From the NCBI GenBank assembly GCA_018398575.1, contig JAGTXZ010000010.1, forward strand, positions 2,108,001 through 2,172,000: a stretch of 64,000 nucleotides of DNA, given 5' to 3'. The stretch comes from Ampelomyces quisqualis. Its lineage: Eukaryota > Ascomycota > Dothideomycetes > Pleosporales > Phaeosphaeriaceae. A model generated the notes under the pieces. That model was not told where the DNA came from and made no database searches. It worked only from the letters and a program-made list of their open reading frames with translations. Of this stretch, positions 56,388 to 64,000 are shown one piece after another (within the stretch, counting starts at the first letter, position 1; each line of letters opens with the position of its first letter). The translations under genes were made by a program, and so were the position numbers.

Positions 56388-58624
56388 ATGGCGTCCAAAA
56401 AGATGAACGTTTTGGTGTACTCAGGTATCTCTCAAACGCATACGAATTGTTTTGAATATGCTGATGATGCATTAGGACATGGAAGCACGACAGAATCTGT
56501 TCGCCACTGTCTCTACTCTCTCCGGCGACTGCTCTCGCCAACATACGCTATCATCCCTGTCACGGGCGAAATTATCATCAAAGAGCCTTGGTTCAGTACA
56601 TGTGCGCTTCTCGTCTTTCCAGGTGGCGCTGATCTCGGATATTGTCGCACGCTCAATGGCGAAGGTAATCGACGCATTAGCCGCTACGTAAACAGCGGTG
56701 GCTCGTATCTCGGCTTCTGTGCTGGTGGCTACTACGGCAGCTCCAAATGTGAATTCGAAGTCGACGATCCGAACATGGCAGTCGTGGGCGAGCGTGAGCT
56801 TGCCTTCTTCCCGGGCGTTTGCAGGGGATTGGCTTTCGCGGGATTTCAGTATGCGAGCGAGGCTGGCGCGAGGGCTGCGACTATCAAAATTCATAAAGAT
56901 GCGTTTGTAAATGCGGACGATACTGTAGCGGACTACTTCAAGAGCTATTACAACGGTGGTGGCGTGTTTGTCGATGCGGACAAGCTTCAGCACAGAGGTG
57001 TAGAGATTCTCGCGAGCTATACGGAGCATCTACACGTCGATTCTGGTGCCACAAAAGCCGCCATTGTTTATCGAAAAATTGGCCAAGGGCATGCGGTGCT
57101 CACAGGGCCGCATCCAGAGTAAATCCGACCAACTCATATCATGATGAGCGGCTGACAATGATCAGATTTGCACCACAGAATCTCACCAAGATGCCCGGCA
57201 TACCATCTTATGCATCGGTCATAGATAGCGTAGCTGCAACTGACAAGACACGCATAGTGTTTCTAGGCCTGGTCTTGCAGAAGTTGGGATTGGTGGTCAA
57301 CGAGGAGGAACAAGCGGTACCGTCCCTGTCTCGCCTGCACCTCACATCTCACACTGCAACAGCTGTCTCCGATCTCGTCGCGAGCTGGGCTGAAGTCGTC
57401 ACTGTAGTGGATGGTGAAAACTATATCAAAGGTGAGAATGACGTCTTTTGTGTCGAAAAACCGGGAAGTGCTTGGAGCGTCAAGGAGCTCAAGCGTGCCG
57501 TGAGCGCCGTGTCGGAGAAGCTGCCGGCTCTGGCAGCAGTCACTGGTGGCGCGTTGGGCAGTGAGGTACAAAGTGGGAGCGAGAACAAACCAAAGACAAA
57601 AGAGGAGGAAATTGAAGAATGCATAAAACATACTGCAGTCACCTCACCCGATCAGATCGTGGACTACGAAAAGATTGTTAAAGTCATTGTACCACATGAT
57701 CAAGGACTGCCCTCAACCCGAGAAATCCCTTTCCACCACGAGGCATTCTTTGCCAATCTCAGCTTTTATCACAACAAATTTCAGAGCCCGGCTGCATCTT
57801 TCGGCAAGCACATGTTGTACGGTGAGGTCGTTACATCAACCAACAGCATGCTCGAGAAGAACCCGGCCTTGTTGAGGAACCTGCCTACCGGCTTTACCAT
57901 GACGGCCACGACGCAAATCGCCGGCCGTGGCAGAGGAGGCAACGTCTGGATTTCTCCTTCTGGCGGCCTAATGTTCTCCACAGTCATGCATCACTCCATG
58001 GCACTGTCGCAATCAGCACCCGTGGTATTCATTCAATATCTCGCCGCACTAGCCATCGTGCAGGGCATCAAGAACTACGCCCCAGGCTACGAAAAAATCC
58101 CAGTTAAACTAAAGTGGCCAAACGACATATACGCCAAGCTCCCAGGCTCATCAAACAACCCCGTCGTAAAAATCGGCGGCATCCTCGTCAACAGCAGCTA
58201 CAGCGGCAACACGTACAACCTCGTCTGCGGCATCGGCCTCAACCTCTCCAATGCCCTCCCAACCACATCCCTCAACCTCCTCGCGACCACCCTATCCCCG
58301 CCGCTCAAACCTTTTACACACGAAAAACTCCTGGCCTCGATCCTCGCGCACCTCGAGTCGTTGTATGACACCTTCTGCCACGCTGGTTTCACGAGAGATA
58401 TGGAGGGCGAGTACTACGATAGCTGGCTACACATGAATCAAATCGTTACGCTGGAAACCGAGGGCGGCATCAAGGCTCGAATAAAGGGTATCACGAGGGA
58501 CTGGGGATTGCTGCTGGCTGAGGAATTGGGCTGGGAGGATCGGCCTACGGGTAGGGTGGTTACGTTGCAGAGCGACAGCAATAGTTTTGATTTCTTCCGT
58601 GGACTGGTGAGGAGGAAGGTTTGA
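56388..58624 (+). CDS. BPL1: Biotin-protein ligase (holocarboxylase synthetase)
   Basis: Attaches biotin to acceptor lysines of carboxylases such as pyruvate carboxylase and acetyl-CoA carboxylase, through biotinyl-AMP. Exons 56388-57118 and 57166-58624 with a 47-base phase-2 intron give 729 residues, close to the yeast enzyme (690). Residues 6-240 are the fungal BPL N-terminal, glutaminase-like domain: VLVYSGISQTHTNCFEYA, LLVFPGGADLGYC and GGSYLGFCAGGYYGSSKCEF. The catalytic half has VTSTNSML, the ATP/biotin loop GRGRGGNVWISPSGGL near residue 496, VKLKWPNDIY and VKIGGILV. These are followed by CGIGLNLSNALPT and the C-terminal SH3-like BPL_C domain ending FFRGLVRRKV. All catalytic segments look intact. 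ATG 56388 (MASKKMNVLVYSG) is preferred; an internal ATG five codons later would also work. Confidence 0.93.
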
Positions 58625-60088
58625 GGTATCGCTTCTTTACATCGAGCGTGTCCAGCATTCGTCAAGTACTGTGCCAACGTATTCTTGTTTTGCGAATCAT
58701 GTAGATGTGAAAAGTTTACACGATGATTTGCGTCATGGTGAAATTAGTTTGTGTAAACTTTTTCTCAAGGAAAAGAAAGTCTAGATTGTAAGGTCAAGGT
58801 AGTTGCCCTGTAATTTAAACACGCCATGTTCCAGTCTCCAGACACCCGAATCTTGATAAGCCAGAAGCATTTATTATGCACGGCTCTCAAAACCTTAGGT
58901 ATAAATCTCTCAAAACCCGTCCAAACAAAAACATAAAGGCAGGCGCAGGGAGGGGAATTGGAGGGGGGGAGGAAAAGCGTTTAAGAAACACACCACTACT
59001 AGCCCCTCTTATCTACCTATTAACCTAGCCATCGCAACCAAACAAATTTTCTTTTCCAAATCCATCTCTCCAGCTACCAAACTACACATAGATTACCCTA
59101 ATCGCAATTCAAAAAATCCTCCTAGCAAACTTCCTACAAGTTTATTTATGAGAAAGAATTAAAGAATAGTAACAAAAGCAAAAGTATAGAGTAGTAATAG
59201 CTAGCTACAAAGCAAAGTAAAAGACGCCTTGCCGCTAACAAAATCTCTTCTTTCTGCCTCTATTTCTTCTCCTCCTTATCTCTTTCTACCCTCTAGTATG
59301 ATTTAAATATACACGTTCTATAAAAAAGAATATAACGCTTTAGTTTAAGACTACGCTAGGCTTTGGTTGTGTTACTGCCTAGTACTCCGTACCTAGGTAA
59401 ACAATTTATAACTAAACAACTTGCACTTGAACCCCTTCAGCCCCCCTCCCCCCCCCAAAAGCGGCAAAATAAAGTATTTATTTCAGCGTCTCGATACACA
59501 CAAATGTTAGCAGTCTCTTGTTTTTTTTTCATGTTCTTTTCAAACGGGTAAATAGAAAAGGGGAAAAAAAAGAAAAGGAAATGCAGGGTAGAAAGAAAGA
59601 CGGACTTTTGTTTTCCAGGGGCGCTTTCGAGACATGCAGACGCAACGACACGGGTCATGGGATTTAATTTCGCTGGCGCATTGGGTTGGGTTGGGTTGGT
59701 CGGGTGTGAGTAATCCAGGAAAAATGGAGAAATGGAGAAAAAGTTGGGTTTGGTTGATGTTATACACCCCCTCCCTCCCCCCCTCTCCTCTCAGACATGG
59801 TAGATGAGGAGATGAAGTGGGTGACAATCTACTATTCGATCTGAACATGCATTCTCCAGGCCGTGTTACTACGTATCACAGTATGAACACGTGTGACGCA
59901 ATCCAGTAATTAATTCAGATTCTAGCCCAAAAGGCCATTGCGATATCGCTTATACGACGCATCGCATCTCCAGCTTGAGGGCTGTATCCTGTCTCACCCA
60001 TATGCAACGCCATCTAAATGCCATGTCTTCCATTCAAAACGCAAAGAAATTCGTCTCAGTAGAGTAAAGCGCTTCCTCTGCTTGGCGC
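58625..60088. other. Intergenic region with low-complexity runs
   Basis: About 1.46 kb without a supported gene. It includes an AT-rich part (about 59,000-59,350), an exact TACTCCGTA at 59383-59391, homopolymer runs near 59,450-59,570, and a short ttgggt repeat at 59681-59700. It holds the 3' ends of the two convergent genes around it. Confidence 0.45.
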
Positions 60089-62994
60089 CTAATTTCGGAA
60101 ATAATCCTGATGTTCATCTCTTTCCGGACTATACGGTGTGTACGCACTGGGCGGTTGTCGGCCCATGGGTGCTGCACTAGACAGCAAATCCGCTTGGGTT
60201 GTGGTTTCGTACGATGTGGTGTTACTTTCGTTGCGTGACAGTGGTGCCGGGCTGGGGCTGTATTCGCGGAGGTTGCTAGGTGTCTGATGATAGCCAGCAG
60301 GGTAGGCCATGCCAGCCTCATCACTCAGGGTTCGCGCGGAGTCGCGTGACGTGCTTCGACCTCGGCCATCGTCACCAAATGCGGATGCGGGTGTGTCGGG
60401 TCTATCGATAGTGGTGCCGCCGTACACGGATCCCTCGCCACCGTGGTCGTCGCTGAATTCAGGTCGGTTCTTGAAGTTTTCAAAATCCATGTTGTCTTCG
60501 GCAACAAACTCAAAAGGTCCATTGGGTGCGGCTGCTTTGCCCGGATGTTCTTTACTCATACGCTTCATAGTATAGACGTCGCTGAAGGCTGCGGTGTCGC
60601 CTAGATCGCCGTCGAGACGGCCGCGGTAGACTTCAGCAAGAAGATGTTTACTCTTCTCGTGCACCATCGGCACGGTAAGCTTCTGGTAGAGCGCAGGGTG
60701 GCTGTACTTATTTAGCAAGCTGTTCACACAAACAAGACGACGTAACATACCCAAAGCGCACAGCGACACGGTCCCGCCTCCGCGACTCCTTATTGATGGG
60801 CGTTGCTGACTCGGCTCCCCTTGCAAGTTCTCCCTTGGTGTAGTACTTGATCGAGTCGTCAAAAGCACTCTTGCAGTAGAACTTGAAAGCCAATAACCCC
60901 AGTGGAAGAGGAATCATGGCACCAAGCATGGTCCATTTTGCTGCATAACCACGAGCAAGACACATGAGCGCAATGATGCCATTGGAAAGCATCGTGCCGA
61001 CCAACATGCGATTGAAGATAACACGCCAAAACAGGCCGCCTGACTCATTCTTCGTAACGAAGACATACATGAGTAGATACTTTTTCATCCAGGAATCCAT
61101 GGTAAAGTAGAAAGCCACGACGGCTAAAGTAATTGGCTGGAGTGGCGCAAAACAGAGTGCTACTGTAGAGTAAAAGAGGAAGTAATTGTAATAACTGGCG
61201 TAGTCGAACGGAGGCGGGGCGGTTCGTTTGATGAGCTCCCTAGGCGTGGGGTTGAGGAACTTGCGTGAAAAGGAACCCCATGCGAGGTTGGCTGCTTGTG
61301 ACAGATCAATGACTGCACCAAGGTTGCGCTGTACGAGCCAGGTAACCCAGAATGGCGAGACTTCGTATAGGGTCTGCATGACCTTGTCGAAGGGATCGAT
61401 GGCGCGGATGATGGTCATGAATGGTAGGTGCTCGTCTCGAGCAAGCTTGACGATTAGGGAAACCATGCCAAACACGGCGCTAAATAGCGAGAAAATGAGC
61501 AGATTGTTGAACACAAAGAAATTGTACAATTGAGCGGTGACGTGGCGCTCGCGCGAGGTCTTGGTGACATCGCCTGCTTTCATAGAAAGGCGGCGAAAGA
61601 TGATGGGCAACAGGTAGTAGAAGAGCGATGTCAGGGCTGGTGCCAGTAGACCTTGCACGACAGCCCAGAATCTCGGGTTTGTCTTCAATTCCCTGTCGAA
61701 TGCGTTCCAGACCAGGCCCAGATTGGTGAGCTTCGACAGGAAGATAGCAATGAGAGCGTTGGGGATGAAGTAGAGTAGCGTGAGCAGTGTGATCCATAAG
61801 CGGTTGACCAAGCGTCTCCAACGGCGAGTTTTTGAGTCGAGGAGTAGGTTCTTCCAGATGACATCCTTGGGCCTCGGTGCTAGTCGCACGGTAGTTCCCT
61901 TGAGGTGTTTGTGGCGTGCTGCATACGCAACGCTGTGGGCAGATTCAATCGTCTCGTAACTAGCAAATCCGTATGGCATGGCATTTCTCTTGTCGACCGT
62001 CTCGCGAGCCTCCTTGACCTGGCCTTCTAGACGCTGGATGCGAGCAGTCAAATAATCAATTGCATCCACTTTTTGTTTCTTGTCCGTGTACTCCGGATCC
62101 TTCTTACTCGGCGTACAAAGTGGACGGGTTGCAGGCAACTGGCTCGGATTCTTCAGATACTTTGCCAGTACGGTTTCCAACTGCATTACTGCCTTTTCGT
62201 GCTCGTCGATGAGGTCCGGTATGTCCTTGACGTTCCTGCCGACCGAGGCCCGGGGCACTTCGGGGGTCGTTTTCAGGCTGTCGGTGATCTCCGCCAAGCC
62301 ATGATCGCTGCGGTAGTTCTTATTGACGTCGGTGATCATCAAGGTGCGCGAATGCAGGCTATTCTGGTAGTCTGCACCTTCGAGAAACCTTCTCCGCAGG
62401 CGATGAACGGCGCGGTAGGTCCACCACAAAAAAGCGCACACGATGATGTTGAACAGATAGGCGACAGCGACAAAGGCCCACAAGATGTCGCCGACCTTGT
62501 GTGTTGATTCCATGGCCTTGGTGATGTTGACGGGGATGACGATGGCGCAGCCGACAATGGCCAGGACGATGAACATGTTCCTGCACATGCGAGCGAAGCG
62601 CAGGAAGATGGTGGCATCCAGGCCAATCATGTGCACAAACGCATCCTCGTTCGTCTTGAAGACGGGCCGGTACCAGGCAAACAGGGACTTGCCCATGGGT
62701 GGCGGGCGGTGCTTGTCGTCGGCATGGCGGAGACGGGGCGCATAGACGATGGTGTTGAAGGGACGCAGGACGAGAAAGAGGAGGAAGATGCCGCTGCTAA
62801 TGCCAATGGCCGTGCCTACGGCGATAATGACGGATTGCTGAGCCATCTGGTGCCGTTAGCCGTCGCGCATGCCATGTTGTGGGAGGTGGGGAAGGACTTA
62901 CCTTGGTTCCGAGGATGTCGCCGCTAAGCAGCGACGTGAACTTGTGCTCTATGCTCTCGTCCCGCGGAAGCATCTTGTGTGGCGTCCCAAACAT
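60089..62994 (-). CDS. CSC1/DUF221 family stress-gated cation channel
   Basis: Predicted multi-pass membrane protein of the OSCA/TMEM63/CSC1 family, osmosensitive cation channels of plasma membrane or endomembranes. Exons 62994-62902, 62846-60751 and 60701-60089 give 933 residues; the 49-base second intron has a gctaaat branch-like site. N-terminal membrane segments include VGTAIGISSGIFLLFLVLRP, NMFIVLAIVGCAIVIPVNIT and AVAYLFNIIVCAFLWW. A cytosolic RRM-like domain follows, with LMITDVNKNYRSDHGL and AFVSF-like PYGFASYETIESAHS. Then comes the seven-segment core: WITLLTLLYFIPNALIAIFL, LLAPALTSLFYYLLPIIF, NFFVFNNLLIFSLFSAVFGM and PLQPITLAVVAFYFTMDSWM. The tail, with HPALYQKLTVPMVHEKSK, is cytosolic and Ser/Thr-rich. 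The first exon (MFGTPHKMLPRDESIEHKF) is the least certain part; translation could also begin at MAQQSVIIAVG, base 62846. Confidence 0.88.
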
Positions 62995-64000
62995 GGTGCG
63001 AGATGTGTGCAGAGCGAGAGGCGGGCGGGCAGTTGTTGCGGAGAGCGAGCGGGTGCAAGGGAGGGAGGGACGACGCCGCAGACCAAGGGCAGGCCGTGTC
63101 TATGTGTAACGACTGTCGATGGAGGGATTCGGCGCTCAGCGCATCGCTGCTAAGCTAGCATCGCTATGCGGATGCAAAGACAAGCTCCGAATGTGGAGGT
63201 GCTGAACGGGACAAGACAAGAGACAAGGAAACGCGCGAAGCAAACAAGCGCATAAAGAGATGACTTTGTTTGTTGATAAGTGAGGTGAAAGTGTCTGGCG
63301 CCATGGCCGGGCCCAGAGCTCAAAGGAGTCACGTGGCTCGAGAGCAGGCTATCCGCGCACCCTCATTGGAGCAGCCTCGCGCCGACTACCCGTTCCCTAA
63401 ACGCCGCTGCAATCCGTCCCTGTCACTTTGCGGCTACCCGTGTTACCCGTCCCTTTTGATCTTTGCATCCTGGGCCAGACTGCCGACCTTTTCGTGGAGA
63501 AGAGCTGCCATCACGATGCTACGTGGACCCGCTTTTTTCTTTCCACCCACCAGTGCCACCAAGCGAGGGCTTGGGAGCTATCTGGTTCCACGGGACGTCT
63601 AATCAAAGCATGCTCGACAAAATGCCACGAGGCGCAGGCTTTGATTGGCCGACGAGATGCCGGGACGGCTACAACGTCGTGTTTCGGAGGCACGGAGGCT
63701 AGACTACGGGGGAACGAGGCGCCTACAGTACAGCTGGCCGCTGAACTATCTGAAACTGGACGGCCCAATGACCGAAGACTGCCTTGCAACTTGGCGCGCA
63801 CTCCGTACTGAATGTCGACTTATTATCAAACAGCTGTGGTATGCATTTGCCATGGCACGTGATGTCACTCATCATCAACCACCTGGGTTTCACCGATGCC
63901 ACACCACAAATACCACGTATGAAAGGTGATCCAAAGACAAGTATATTCTCCTGTGATCCAAGATACAGAATCTCGTCCATGTCAAGTAGTGGCATTCCCA
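62995..64000. other. Upstream region of the channel gene to the window edge
   Basis: About 1 kb with no supported gene. It holds the promoter and leader of the channel gene. Open frames on both strands are short and overlapping. A near-match to TACTCCGTA (cactccgta) lies at about 63,800. Confidence 0.4.

Noticed and set aside
59681..59700. Short ttgggt repeat that might be telomere-like
   Set aside because: Only three units, interstitial, and not the TTAGGG repeat usual in filamentous fungi.

Overview
This window looks like a chromosomal segment of a filamentous ascomycete (Pezizomycotina). Genes are short, have small introns of about 46-60 bases with GT-AG ends, lie on both strands, and are separated by long intergenic stretches. 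A 13.5 kb retrotransposon carries heavy RIP-type mutation. A member of Dothideomycetes/Pleosporales is my inference from the style of the lineage-specific genes, not something the sequence proves.

Layout. 1-1,696: 5' part of the CCR4-NOT scaffold NOT1 (minus). 2,860-14,984: three paralogous plus-strand genes of a family I do not recognise. They carry four copies of one N-terminal domain, each ending at a phase-2 intron in the same place, and a broken membrane-protein gene lies between the second and third. 14,985-18,589: a gene-poor stretch with an imperfect tandem duplication. 18,590-24,412: housekeeping genes for an oxysterol-binding protein, phosphoglucomutase and an XPG/asteroid-like PIN nuclease. 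24,846-27,300: two related, partly degraded cysteine-motif genes and a minisatellite. 27,854-30,190: an ankyrin-repeat protein and a secreted protein.

30,849-44,355: a complete but inactivated Ty3/Gypsy-type LTR retrotransposon with 177-bp LTRs, TG...CA ends and a 5-bp target duplication cgtaa. Gag, protease, reverse transcriptase, RNase H, integrase and a chromodomain-like region occupy roughly the first half. The second half is one additional frame of about 5.5 kb on the same strand that carries superfamily-1 (Upf1-like) helicase motifs. This is the most unusual object in the window. Its stops are those expected from C-to-T / G-to-A mutation, apparently restricted to a pyrimidine-C-A context.

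45,399-64,000: a small secreted cysteine-containing protein, a Dabb-domain protein, two unknown proteins, a broken ABM-like gene, then a divergent glycine-betaine pair (choline oxidase-like GMC enzyme and betaine-aldehyde dehydrogenase). After these come a four-exon twin-CX9C protein (COA4-like), the biotin-protein ligase and a CSC1/DUF221 channel.

The choline oxidase/aldehyde dehydrogenase pair is the only clear two-step pathway here. The other recognised genes are independent core functions in mRNA decay, lipid transfer, sugar phosphate metabolism, respiratory-chain assembly, biotinylation and ion transport. I saw no tRNA, rRNA or CRISPR array. Exon coordinates were worked out by hand from splice sites and reading frame.
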